A stretch of DNA of 53,558 nt, from IMG/VR virus record IMGVR_UViG_3300001419_001236, positions 1 through 53,558 of that record; one strand, given 5' to 3'. A program made the position numbers and the translations under genes. This document shows, piece by piece, positions 44,071 to 51,678 of this stretch. This DNA comes from a virus. How positions within the stretch are numbered: the first letter of the stretch is position 1; every line of letters starts with the position of its first letter. The notes under the pieces are model-generated. The model was not told where the DNA came from, made no database searches, and saw nothing but the letters and a program-made list of their open reading frames with translations.

Positions 44071-44874
44071 ATGAATAAATTTGAACAACTTATCGAATAC
44101 ATCATTAATGATGAAGAAGATAAAGCCAAAGAGTTGTTCCACGAAGTAGTTGTGGAAAAATCTCGTGACATCTACGAGAACTTAATGGCTGAAGAAGAAA
44201 CTGTTGAAGAAGCAACAGAATCAGACGAAGAGACAGTAGAAGAGTCAACTGAAGAAGTTGCTGAAGACGCTGTTGAAGAGTCAATCGTTGACGAAATCAC
44301 AGACGAAGAACTTGGTGGCGATGCCGCTGACAACTTAGTTGACGAAATCGAAGCAGACGAAGAAGGTATTGCTTTAGAAGGCGAAGACGAAGAAGACTTA
44401 GAAGACCGTGTAGTTGACTTAGAAGACAAACTAGACGAGTTAATGGCTGAATTCGAAGAATTAATGAACGACGAAGACAAAGAAGAAGCACCTGAAGAAG
44501 AGCCAGAAATGGATATGGACATGGGTGACGAAGCTGAAGAAGAAGGCGAGGAAGAAGAGGAAGTTGAAATGCCAATGGAATCTGAAGAAGAGATCGCTGA
44601 AGAAACAGAAGAGCAAGTTGACGAAGCAGTATCTTTAAAGCCTGTTAAAGCAGACAACAAAGACCATGCTACTAACAAATCTTCACCAGTTCCAGCAAAT
44701 GGCGGTGCTAAAGAAAAATTAGCAGACGCACATCCTGCAAAAACAGAAGCAGAAAAAGGTAGACCAGCTCCAACAGCTAAGGAATTACCACATGGCACAA
44801 CAGAGCCAAATATGGCTCCAGCACCTGCTCCTGAGAAACAGGATAAAGCAGACAATAAGAAATCTGTAAACTAA
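44071..44874 (+). CDS. acidic prohead core protein
   Basis: The 267-residue protein has a helical N-terminus (residues 1-40, FEQLIEYIINDEEDKAKELF) followed by about 160 residues dominated by Glu and Asp, then a Pro/Ala/Lys-rich tail. The extreme acidity and the position before gp21 fit an internal core/scaffold component comparable in role to T4 gp67, which is also acidic but much smaller. It has several L-x-E and V-x-E sequences that could be cut by the gp21 protease. The large antisense frame over this gene is a by-product of the repetitive Glu/Asp codons. ATG has GGAG upstream. Confidence 0.7.
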   Translation: MNKFEQLIEYIINDEEDKAKELFHEVVVEKSRDIYENLMAEEETVEEATESDEETVEESTEEVAEDAVEESIVDEITDEELGGDAADNLVDEIEADEEGIALEGEDEEDLEDRVVDLEDKLDELMAEFEELMNDEDKEEAPEEEPEMDMDMGDEAEEEGEEEEEVEMPMESEEEIAEETEEQVDEAVSLKPVKADNKDHATNKSSPVPANGGAKEKLADAHPAKTEAEKGRPAPTAKELPHGTTEPNMAPAPAPEKQDKADNKKSVN

Positions 44875-44889
44875 TAGGAATCTACTGAG

Positions 44890-45516
44890 ATGGCTATGCA
44901 CCTTAAGGAACACTTGAACTACAATGCGGCGAACATCGTCGTTGAGGGTTCAGAGTCAGGCAAGGACCTTTACATGAAAGGTATTTGCATCCAGGGTGGT
45001 GTAAAGAACGCCAACGAGCGAGTATATCCGGTGAAAGAGATTGAGACAGCAGTTAAAACACTCAATGAACAGATCACTGGTGGTTACTCAGTTTTAGGTG
45101 AAGTAGATCACCCAGATGACTTAAAAATTAACCTAGACCGAGTGAGCCATATGATCACAGAAATGTGGATGGATGGCCCAAACGGCTACGGTAAGTTAAA
45201 GATTTTACCAACACCAATGGGTAAACTAGTGGAAACTATGTTGACCTCTGGTGTTAAATTAGGAGTTTCAAGCCGAGGAAGCGGTAACGTTTCTGAAAGC
45301 GACGGACAAGTCAGTGATTTTGAAATTATCACTGTCGATGTAGTGTCACAGCCTAGTGCTCCAAACGCTTATCCAACAGCAATCTATGAAGGGCTCATGA
45401 ATATGAACCACGGTCATAAGGTGTTGGACATGGCCAAAGAGGCTAACGGTGACGCCAAAGTGCAGAGATACTTGAAGAGTGAAGTTATGCGACTCATCAA
45501 GGATCTCAAATTATAG
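44890..45516 (+). CDS. gp21: prohead core protease gp21
   Basis: The 208-residue protein matches the T4-type prohead protease of the U9/S78 (herpes-assemblin-like) fold. H74 in GEVDHP and the serines in LGVSSRGSG (S127/S128) form the catalytic core; their spacing of 53-54 residues is close to that of T4 gp21 (H85, S140). Downstream VDVVSQPSAP is a conserved surface motif. The protease cleaves scaffold, core and capsid proteins during head maturation. ATG at 44890 is 15 bp after the preceding gene. Confidence 0.93.
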   Translation: MAMHLKEHLNYNAANIVVEGSESGKDLYMKGICIQGGVKNANERVYPVKEIETAVKTLNEQITGGYSVLGEVDHPDDLKINLDRVSHMITEMWMDGPNGYGKLKILPTPMGKLVETMLTSGVKLGVSSRGSGNVSESDGQVSDFEIITVDVVSQPSAPNAYPTAIYEGLMNMNHGHKVLDMAKEANGDAKVQRYLKSEVMRLIKDLKL

Positions 45517-45525
45517 GAGAATGGC

Positions 45526-46617
45526 ATGCTAGATGTTATTAAACCATTGCTCGATAGCGACTTAGTTAATGAAGATACACGCAACGAAATCAACGAAGCG
45601 TGGGAATCTAAGTTAAATGAAGTTCGCGATCAAGTTCGTGCAGAAATCCGCGAGGAATTCGCACAGAAGTATGAACACGACAAAACAACAATGGTTGAAG
45701 CAATCGATCGCATGGTAACAGAAAGTCTTGAAACTGAGATGGCTGAAATGAAAGAAGAAAAAGCCAAATTAGCAGAAGATCGTGTTAACCAAGTTAACAA
45801 AATGAAAGAATCAGCAGAAAAATTTAATAACTTCATGGTTACTAAGTTGGCTGAAGAGATCAAAGATCTTCGTGAAGACCGTAAACAACATGGTGCTACA
45901 ATGGAAAAATTGGAAAACTTTGTTGTTGCTCAATTAGCAGAAGAAATCAAAGAATTTGCTCAAGATAAACAGGACGTTGTAGAGACTAAAGTTAAACTTG
46001 TTGCAGAGGCTCGTGAGAAACTTGAGGAACTTAAAACTAAGTTCGTTACAGAATCAAGCGAGAAGATGTCAACTGCTGTTGCCAAGCACTTGAAAGCTGA
46101 ACTTTCTCAATTACAGGAAGATATCAAAATTGCTCGTGAGAACAGTTTTGGTAGAAAGATCTTCGAAACATTTGCTAGCGAATTCGCAGGCACTCATTTA
46201 AATGAGAATGCTGAGATCCGCAAGTTAATGGCACAGATCGAAGAGAAAAACCAGCAATTAGAGGAATCAACCAAGGCACTCGACGAAACCAAAGCGTTGG
46301 TCGAAGCCAAAGAAAAAGATATCCGCATTATCAACGAAACTAACGAGCGTAACGCTAAGTTAGACGAGTTGCTTGAAACGTTGAATGACGAGAAAGCAGA
46401 AGTGATGCGTAATTTATTAGAAGGCGTTCAAACTAAGAAATTAGAGAATGCTTTTAACAAGTATCTCCCAGCGGTGCTTAACGAGAATGTAGTGAAGTCT
46501 AAGAAATCGACACTTACAGAATCTGTTAAGGAAGTTACTGGGGATAAACCTGCGCCAGTTGAAGCGAAAGACGAAGACACACAGGTCATCGACTTACGCA
46601 AATTGGCCGGACTATAA
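45526..46617 (+). CDS. gp22: prohead scaffold protein gp22
   Basis: The 363-residue protein is almost entirely charged helix and predicted coiled coil (Glu/Lys/Ala/Leu-rich from about 10 to 290), as expected for the major scaffold core. The N-terminal MLDVIKPLLDSDL and the C-terminal part (NAFNKYLPAVLNEN) resemble gp22. Many L-x-E/V-x-E sites could be cut by gp21 to empty the prohead. It is 9 bp downstream of gp21, starts at ATG 45526 with AGGAG, and precedes gp23, the T4 order. Confidence 0.9.
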   Translation: MLDVIKPLLDSDLVNEDTRNEINEAWESKLNEVRDQVRAEIREEFAQKYEHDKTTMVEAIDRMVTESLETEMAEMKEEKAKLAEDRVNQVNKMKESAEKFNNFMVTKLAEEIKDLREDRKQHGATMEKLENFVVAQLAEEIKEFAQDKQDVVETKVKLVAEAREKLEELKTKFVTESSEKMSTAVAKHLKAELSQLQEDIKIARENSFGRKIFETFASEFAGTHLNENAEIRKLMAQIEEKNQQLEESTKALDETKALVEAKEKDIRIINETNERNAKLDELLETLNDEKAEVMRNLLEGVQTKKLENAFNKYLPAVLNENVVKSKKSTLTESVKEVTGDKPAPVEAKDEDTQVIDLRKLAGL

Positions 46618-46639
46618 GTAAAGACATTAGGAGAAAGAT

Positions 46640-47815
46640 ATGTCACAAGAACTACTTGAAAGCCGTTGGGGTGAAACTAAAGAAGCATTATTAGAAGGCC
46701 TCCAAGGTAATAAAAGAAACGCAATGGGTGTTGTTTTAGAAAACACCAAGAAGCACTTGATGGAGACATCAGCGGCTGGCACAACAACAGCTGGTAACGT
46801 AGCAACACTTAACCGTGTTATCCTACCTGTTATCAGACGTGTGATGCCAACAGTTATCGCTAACGAAATCGTTGGTGTTCAACCAATGACTGGCCCAGTT
46901 GGTCAAATCCACACATTAAGAGTGCGTTATGCAGAAACAAACAATGCTACAGGCACTGCTAACGATGTAACAGCAGGCGACGAAGCATTATCACCATTCA
47001 AGATTGCTACTGCTTATTCAGGTGACGGCACTGCCGGTAACGCCGATGTAACAGCGGCTAAAGAAGGAACAGGCGGTCGTAAGATCTCAGTTCAAATCTT
47101 GAAACAGGCTGTTGAAGCAAAAACACGTAAATTACAAGCACGTTGGACATTTGAAGCGGCTCAGGATGCACAAGCTATGCACGGCATCGACGTAGAAGCA
47201 GAGATCATGGCGGCTTTAGCACAAGAAATTACTGCTGAAATCGATCAAGAGATCTTAGCATCTTTACGTTCATTAGCGGCTACAGAGTTTACATACAACC
47301 AATCTACAGTATCAGGCACAGCGACATTCGTTGGTGACGAGCATGCGGCACTTGCTGTTTTAATTAACAGAACTGCTAACTTGATCGCTCAAAGAACACG
47401 TCGTGGCGCAGGTAACTGGGCTGTTGTATCTCCAGCGGCATTAACAGTATTACAATCTGCTACAACTTCAGCGTTCGCAAGATCAACTGAAGGCACATTT
47501 GAAGCACCAACAAACACTAAATTCGTTGGCACATTAAACGGTGCTATGAGAATTTTTGTTGACTCATACGCTTCAGACACAACAGCAGTATTAGTTGGTT
47601 ACAAAGGCTCAAGCGAATCAGATGCGGCGGCGTTCTATTGCCCATACGTTCCATTAATGAGCTCAGGTGTTGTTTTAGATCCATCAACATTTGAACCAGT
47701 AGTATCATTCTTAACACGTTATGGCTACGTAGAATTAACAAACACAGCATCATCATTTGGTAATGCTGGTGACTACGTTGGCGAAATTGCAGTATCTAAC
47801 TTATCATTCTCATAA
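46640..47815 (+). CDS. gp23: major capsid protein gp23
   Basis: The 391-residue protein is the capsid precursor. The signature region RVILPVIRRVMPTVIANEIV, then VGVQPMTGPVGQIHTLRVRY, is unmistakable. The N-terminus contains a probable gp21 cleavage site after E42 (LME, residues 40-42), leaving a mature protein of about 350 residues. This is shorter than the 520-residue T4 protein and than typical cyanophage versions (about 470), so insertion domains appear reduced. SD AGGAG precedes ATG. A strong terminator follows the gene. Confidence 0.93.
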   Translation: MSQELLESRWGETKEALLEGLQGNKRNAMGVVLENTKKHLMETSAAGTTTAGNVATLNRVILPVIRRVMPTVIANEIVGVQPMTGPVGQIHTLRVRYAETNNATGTANDVTAGDEALSPFKIATAYSGDGTAGNADVTAAKEGTGGRKISVQILKQAVEAKTRKLQARWTFEAAQDAQAMHGIDVEAEIMAALAQEITAEIDQEILASLRSLAATEFTYNQSTVSGTATFVGDEHAALAVLINRTANLIAQRTRRGAGNWAVVSPAALTVLQSATTSAFARSTEGTFEAPTNTKFVGTLNGAMRIFVDSYASDTTAVLVGYKGSSESDAAAFYCPYVPLMSSGVVLDPSTFEPVVSFLTRYGYVELTNTASSFGNAGDYVGEIAVSNLSFS

Positions 47816-47842
47816 GTTGATACAGCATACGCTGTTAACATT

Positions 47843-47872
47843 AAAAGAGGACTTTTTAAGTCCTCTTTTTTT
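47843..47872 (+). terminator. strong intrinsic terminator after gp23
   Basis: A perfect 12-bp stem, AAAAGAGGACTT with its complement, a TTT loop and T-rich 3' end extending to 47872. It lies 28 bp after the capsid gene stop and closes the head operon. Confidence 0.93.
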
Positions 47873-47884
47873 GACTCAAGTTTT

Positions 47885-47892
47885 TATAAATA
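47885..47892 (+). promoter_or_regulatory. late promoter TATAAATA
   Basis: A perfect T4 late element 13 bp past the gp23 terminator. Transcription should begin near 47898, producing a 90-nt leader with three hairpins before the gene at 47989. Confidence 0.8.
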
Positions 47893-47900
47893 CTAGTGTT

Positions 47901-47959
47901 AGCACATGGGGTGCTTTCTTATGCTGTTTAACCATATCAGCGTAGCGGATAGAACCCGC
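47901..47959 (+). promoter_or_regulatory. structured leader with three hairpins
   Basis: AGCAC/GTGCT (47901-47915), TATGCTG with CAGCGTA (47920-47926/47938-47944, one G-U pair) and GCGG/CCGC (47945-47959) form three consecutive stem-loops in the leader. The ribosome site (TAGGAGA at 47974-47980) lies beyond them and is free. Confidence 0.5.
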
Positions 47960-47988
47960 ATTGGACTTCTTTATAGGAGAAATATAAA

Positions 47989-48348
47989 ATGGGTAGACCA
48001 ATCGACAAATACTTTTTAGGACCAACAGGCACAGCTCCAGCAACTATTCCAATCCGAGCAGACATCGGCGGAACAGATTTTGAGGGTTACATTGTTAATC
48101 AAAAAGGTTCTAAAACATTCACAGTTTCAAACGATGCAGGCTCACTACAGGGCGAATGTATATTAGTTGACAAGATCAACGGACATGCGGCAGGCGAGAT
48201 GTCCATCGTTGGATTGAATGAAGCAGGCGAAGCAAAAGCAATCAAAAAGATCACAGCTCACAGAGCGGTTGATTATAATGATGTTGTTTACACCTGGGCA
48301 GTGGCAGACGATTCATCTGAATCTTTATTGACCTTGACAGCAATCTAA
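47989..48348 (+). CDS. small virion protein, possible head decoration
   Basis: The 119-residue protein starts MGRPIDKYFLGP, an opening seen in small structural proteins of T4-like marine phages. The rest is a compact beta-rich domain (FEGYIVNQKGSKTFTV, GECILVD, YTWAVADD). It lies directly after the major capsid gene with its own late promoter and structured leader, which suggests high-level late expression and perhaps a capsid decoration role, but no family can be named. It is followed by a terminator. Confidence 0.6.
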   Translation: MGRPIDKYFLGPTGTAPATIPIRADIGGTDFEGYIVNQKGSKTFTVSNDAGSLQGECILVDKINGHAAGEMSIVGLNEAGEAKAIKKITAHRAVDYNDVVYTWAVADDSSESLLTLTAI

Positions 48349-48369
48349 TCAAGATTCTTATCGACAGGG

Positions 48370-48405
48370 ATCCTCTCTTAGTAAATAGCTGAGAGAGGAT
48401 TTTTT
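48370..48405 (+). terminator. intrinsic terminator with a late-promoter-like loop
   Basis: A 12-bp stem (48370-48381 with 48389-48400) around TAAATAG is followed by TTTTT that runs straight into the ATG at 48406. The loop region holds AGTAAATA (48380-48387), a late-promoter variant, and the 3' arm GAGAGAGG can act as ribosome site for the next gene. Confidence 0.85.
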
Positions 48406-48984
48406 ATGACAGTAGCATTTGTATTAGGTAACGGCAAAAGTAGGTTAGAGATAAACCCGCAACAGGATCTAATAGGTAAAGGAACAATCTATGGGTGTAA
48501 TGCAATCTATAGAGAATTCATGCCTAATGTCCTCATATCAACAGACAAGCCCATATCAGATAAGATACAAGAACTAGGCATACCTGAACGTGTGAAACAT
48601 TGGACACGTAGACCTCTACCAGATTCAAAGTCACACAAGATAGAGAGACCATACTATGGCATGAGTTCAGGACCGGTTGCTATAAGTCGTGCGGCCTTAG
48701 ACGGACATACGCACATTTACTTTTTAGGATTTGATCTAGGATCACCAGACGGCCTACTTAACAATGTATATGGAGGCACAGAGTTCTACAAACCTAACAC
48801 CGACAAGGCAACCTATGCAGGTAATTGGGTATATCATATACAGCAAGTTGCCAACGACTTTCGCAAAGCAATATTCTTTAGAGTAACTAGCCCAACATCT
48901 ACATCAGTGAAGTGGGAAAATAAATGGAAAAACATTGAAGAAATCACAATGGAGCAGTTCAAACAGAAGATAAATAAGTTGTAA
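48406..48984 (+). CDS. Rossmann-like protein of unknown function
   Basis: The 192-residue protein opens with FVLGNGKSRLE (residues 5-15), a glycine-rich strand-loop like that of DUF115-type or sialyltransferase-like Rossmann proteins, followed by TIYGCNAIYREF and NVLISTDKP. A later HIYFLGFDLGSPDG is also characteristic. Possible roles are transfer of a sugar or nucleotide group, but no catalytic residue can be named. It differs from its fibre-gene neighbours in composition. ATG at 48406 touches the T-run of the preceding terminator. Confidence 0.55.
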   Translation: MTVAFVLGNGKSRLEINPQQDLIGKGTIYGCNAIYREFMPNVLISTDKPISDKIQELGIPERVKHWTRRPLPDSKSHKIERPYYGMSSGPVAISRAALDGHTHIYFLGFDLGSPDGLLNNVYGGTEFYKPNTDKATYAGNWVYHIQQVANDFRKAIFFRVTSPTSTSVKWENKWKNIEEITMEQFKQKINKL

Positions 48985-48987
48985 ATA
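48969..48987 (+). promoter_or_regulatory. paired late promoter motifs GATAAATA and TGTAAATA
   Basis: GATAAATA (48969-48976) and TGTAAATA (48980-48987) lie 11 bp apart just upstream of the ATG at 48998. The first has the better spacing, giving a leader with AGGATAGGA; the second would leave a very short leader. Confidence 0.55.
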
Positions 48988-48997
48988 GGATAGGACC

Positions 48998-49669
48998 ATG
49001 GCAACAGTAAAAAGAACATCAGGTGATTACAACATATACACATACGATGCCTCGGGTGCAATAGACGGCAACGTAGGTATTACCACACATACGGTTACCA
49101 TCACAGGTAACTTAAATGTCACAGGCACGCAGACCACGGTCAACTCAACTGACACCAACATCCAGGACAGATTGATACTCCTCAATGACGGTGAGTCAGG
49201 AGCGGGAGTTACTGGTAACTTATCAGGCCTTGAGGTTGATAGAGGTTCGTCAACAAATGCTAGATTAGTATACGTAGAGTCAACAGACAAATGGTCAATT
49301 GACAACGGCGACGGAACTGTTGTTGCTATTGCTACATCAGTGTCAGGTAATGGCGGTATTGAAAACATTGTAGAAGATACAACACCACAACTAGGCGGAG
49401 ACTTAGATGTCAATGGACAGAGCATCGTGTCAGCAAGTAACGGTAACATTGTTATCGCCGCAGATGGATCAGGCATATTACACGTAGATGGATCAGCAGT
49501 GAGGTTACAAAACGAAGCAAGTGATCCAACAGGACAGTCAGGTTACACAACTGTTTATGCCAAAGCGGCAGGGTCCGGCGGAACGGGTTTATATGCTGTG
49601 TCAGGAACGACATCAGCAGATGAATTAGTAAGTAAATCAAAAGCCGTGGTATTCGGCATTATATTTTAG
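48998..49669 (+). CDS. tail fibre-type protein (TTVNST module)
   Basis: The 223-residue Thr/Ser/Gly-rich beta protein contains the module ITGNLNVTGTQTTVNST, then IQDRLILLNDGESG and VYVESTDKW (residues about 33-105). The same module occurs twice in the gene at 51679 and is common in fibres of T4-like marine phages. The middle has TPQLGGDLDVNGQSI, a phrase frequent in phage tail fibres. It starts a series of four complete and one partial fibre-type genes on the plus strand. Confidence 0.7.
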   Translation: MATVKRTSGDYNIYTYDASGAIDGNVGITTHTVTITGNLNVTGTQTTVNSTDTNIQDRLILLNDGESGAGVTGNLSGLEVDRGSSTNARLVYVESTDKWSIDNGDGTVVAIATSVSGNGGIENIVEDTTPQLGGDLDVNGQSIVSASNGNIVIAADGSGILHVDGSAVRLQNEASDPTGQSGYTTVYAKAAGSGGTGLYAVSGTTSADELVSKSKAVVFGIIF

Positions 49670-49679
49670 GAAGTAACAA

Positions 49680-49994
49680 ATGTCAATTTCAACAACACAG
49701 GTAAATGACTCAGCGACAACGGTCTACACATCAAGTGGCAACACAGCAGTTACGTATGCAACGTTTACTAACTACACATCATCAGCAGTGGCAGTTGATA
49801 TCAACATAGTGCCGAGCGGTGATTCAGTTGGCAACGTCAACTTGGTAGCAGACAGTTTAGAGATTGCGGCCAATGACACATATCAATTGTATGCGGGCGG
49901 CGAGAAGTTATTGTTAGAGAACAGTGATTTCATCAGTGCTACAGCAAACACAGCGTCAGCTATCAACTGCGTTGTATCATACACTTCTATCTAA
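49680..49994 (+). CDS. small virion beta-sandwich protein
   Basis: The 104-residue Ser/Thr/Val/Ala-rich protein has alternating strands (VTYATFTNYTSSAVAVDINI, SLEIAANDTYQLYAGGEKL) and no cysteine pairs or membrane segment. It probably folds as a single beta-sandwich and belongs with the fibre genes around it, 10 bp after the gene at 48998. The exact role is unknown. Confidence 0.6.
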   Translation: MSISTTQVNDSATTVYTSSGNTAVTYATFTNYTSSAVAVDINIVPSGDSVGNVNLVADSLEIAANDTYQLYAGGEKLLLENSDFISATANTASAINCVVSYTSI

Positions 49995-50003
49995 GGATAA
50001 GCA

Positions 50004-50414
50004 ATGGCTGGTAGATTTTTAAAAGAACCTGCAGTAAGCAGTGTGGTAAAGTCAGTTGACATACCATCAGGTAACACAGCCAAGCGACCAGACGCACCAA
50101 CATTTGGGTCATTTCGATTTAACACTGATCTAGGAAAATTAGAATACTACAATGGCTCAACATTTAAACAGGTGGCACTCGACGGTGAGAAGACACTGAC
50201 CATAGATACCTTCACTGGCGACAGCTCAACAACAACATTCACACTGTCAACCACTCCGACAGGAGCAGGACAACTACTAGTGTTCATTGGTGGAGTCCAT
50301 CAGGAATCAACCACGCACTACACACTATCATCAGATGACGTTATATTTGATGAGGCACCGCCAACTGGAGAGACCATCACAGTCATCCAAGGCATTGGCG
50401 AAACTCCCGATTAA
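50004..50414 (+). CDS. fibre-associated virion protein with shared RFN and FTL modules
   Basis: The 136-residue protein contains two modules shared with other fibre proteins here: FRFNTDLGKLEYYNGSTF (residues 37-54), related to GxLWFDxxxxxLKVYxG of the gene at 6796, and DTFTGDSSTTTFTLS followed by a beta domain ending PTGETITVIQG (residues 69-132). Both end in aromatic/hydrophobic strands typical of receptor- or shaft-building units. ATG at 50004 lies 10 bp after the preceding gene with AAGGA upstream. Confidence 0.65.
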   Translation: MAGRFLKEPAVSSVVKSVDIPSGNTAKRPDAPTFGSFRFNTDLGKLEYYNGSTFKQVALDGEKTLTIDTFTGDSSTTTFTLSTTPTGAGQLLVFIGGVHQESTTHYTLSSDDVIFDEAPPTGETITVIQGIGETPD

Positions 50415-50421
50415 TTTTTAA

Positions 50422-50429
50422 GATAAATA
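50422..50429 (+). promoter_or_regulatory. late promoter motif GATAAATA
   Basis: GATAAATA begins 8 bp past the stop of the gene at 50004. Transcription should start near 50436, leaving an 85-nt structured leader before the gene at 50521. Confidence 0.65.
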
Positions 50430-50434
50430 AACGC

Positions 50435-50505
50435 ATAACCAACAAGGTGTTGGGGACAAACCGAGGTAAACCTGCGATAGAACAAGGTTATCCGTGAAAC
50501 ACGGA
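50435..50505 (+). promoter_or_regulatory. structured leader, junction-like fold
   Basis: ATAACC (50435-50440) pairs with GGTTAT (50486-50491), enclosing AACA/TGTT (50441-50451) and AGG/CCT (50464-50473). TCCGTG/CACGGA (50491-50505) forms an adjoining hairpin with an AAA loop. The ribosome site GAGGAG follows at 50510-50515. Confidence 0.5.
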
Positions 50506-50520
50506 GGATGAGGAGATACC

Positions 50521-51510
50521 ATGGCCCAAGGGCGAATTTCTGGTAGACTCTTGCGAGATGATCTTGCCAGAGACACCAACTTAACATTTGACACGAACAC
50601 ACTGGTAGTTGACTACGGCAACTCCAAAGTTGGTATCGGCACGGTATCAACAACAGACATCCTCACAGTGGCGGGTAATGCCACAGTCGGTAATCTACAA
50701 TTTTCAAACAATCAAGTAATTTCAGTAAATGCTAATGCACATATCGTGTTAAATCCGAATGGCACCGGTAACATTGACGTATCCTCAACAAATATTACTA
50801 ACGTAGCAGATCCTTTGTCAGCACAAGACGCGGCCACTAAAGCCTATGTTGATGCACAGTCCTCAACTGTCGGCAATCTTGAAATCAATGATACCACGAT
50901 CACATCAGTAACAGCTAGTGATGACATCACCATAGATGCTGAGTCTGGAACATTTATAATCGCAGGAACAACAGGTTTTGTTATCCCTGTTGGTAACACA
51001 TCACAGAGGGCAGGATCACCATCAACTGGTGAGACAAGATACAATTCTGAAACTGGTGCATTGGAAGTATATGATGGATCTCAATGGGACGCAACAGGAG
51101 ACTACACCACACTGGTAGAGAACTTTGATGGTGACGATTCAACAGTGGCATTCACATTATCATCAGCATCAACAACGGAAGGAGTCATAGTTGACATCAA
51201 TGGTGTGTTACAGTTACCAACGACTGCCTACTCCGTGAGCTCAACCACACTAACATTCACACAAGCACCTGCATCAGGTGATAAGGTCACCGTTAGGTTT
51301 TTGACAAAGACACTGGGCAGTTCAGTAGGTTCATATGTCAAGACCACGCCAGTGTTGGTAACAAACTTACCATCAGCATCATCTGTGGGAGCAGGAGCAA
51401 GAGCATTCGTGACTGATGCGTCGGCAACGACATTTGCATCAACGGTAACAGGAGGAGGTGCTAACAACGTGCCAGTATACTCCGACGGAGCAAACTGGAA
51501 AATAGGGTAA
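50521..51510 (+). CDS. tail fibre protein with DAATKAYVD motif
   Basis: The 329-residue fibre protein has an N-terminal helical attachment part (residues 1-30), a shaft of short strands, AQDAATKAYVDAQ at about residues 101-113 (a widespread phage fibre motif), TRYNSETGALEVYDGSQW (about 172-189) and ENFDGDDSTVAFTLS with a following beta domain (about 200-262). The last two match the modules of the genes at 50004 and 51679. The C-terminal 60 residues are Ala/Ser/Thr-rich. It has its own late promoter and structured leader. Confidence 0.75.
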   Translation: MAQGRISGRLLRDDLARDTNLTFDTNTLVVDYGNSKVGIGTVSTTDILTVAGNATVGNLQFSNNQVISVNANAHIVLNPNGTGNIDVSSTNITNVADPLSAQDAATKAYVDAQSSTVGNLEINDTTITSVTASDDITIDAESGTFIIAGTTGFVIPVGNTSQRAGSPSTGETRYNSETGALEVYDGSQWDATGDYTTLVENFDGDDSTVAFTLSSASTTEGVIVDINGVLQLPTTAYSVSSTTLTFTQAPASGDKVTVRFLTKTLGSSVGSYVKTTPVLVTNLPSASSVGAGARAFVTDASATTFASTVTGGGANNVPVYSDGANWKIG

Positions 51511-51583
51511 ATTAACCACGCAGTTTATTCAATAATATCAGCAGTTTATACAGGGCCGTAACAGGTTAAAATTCTAATATTCA

Positions 51584-51591
51584 AATAAATA
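51584..51591 (+). promoter_or_regulatory. late promoter motif AATAAATA
   Basis: AATAAATA lies 87 bp before the ATG at 51679. A start near 51598 would give an 80-nt structured leader that begins with a run of G. Confidence 0.6.
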
Positions 51592-51614
51592 TTGGTAATA
51601 GCGGGGGGAACACA

Positions 51615-51653
51615 TCCGTTATCTAACGTTAGATATCGGAGTTTAGCGACTCC
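51615..51653 (+). promoter_or_regulatory. leader with mutually exclusive hairpins
   Basis: A near-perfect 26-base palindrome (51615-51640, one mismatch) overlaps a second hairpin, GGAGT/ACTCC (51638-51653, loop TTAGCG), so only one can form at a time. The ribosome site AAGGA follows at 51665-51669. Confidence 0.5.
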
Positions 51654-51678
51654 AAACAGATTTTAAGGAAAAAAAATT

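Noticed and set aside
44172-44855. A 227-codon antisense open frame over the acidic core protein gene.
   Set aside because: It encodes almost only Ser, the expected complement of Glu/Asp-rich codons, and has no ribosome site or promoter. It is a composition shadow.
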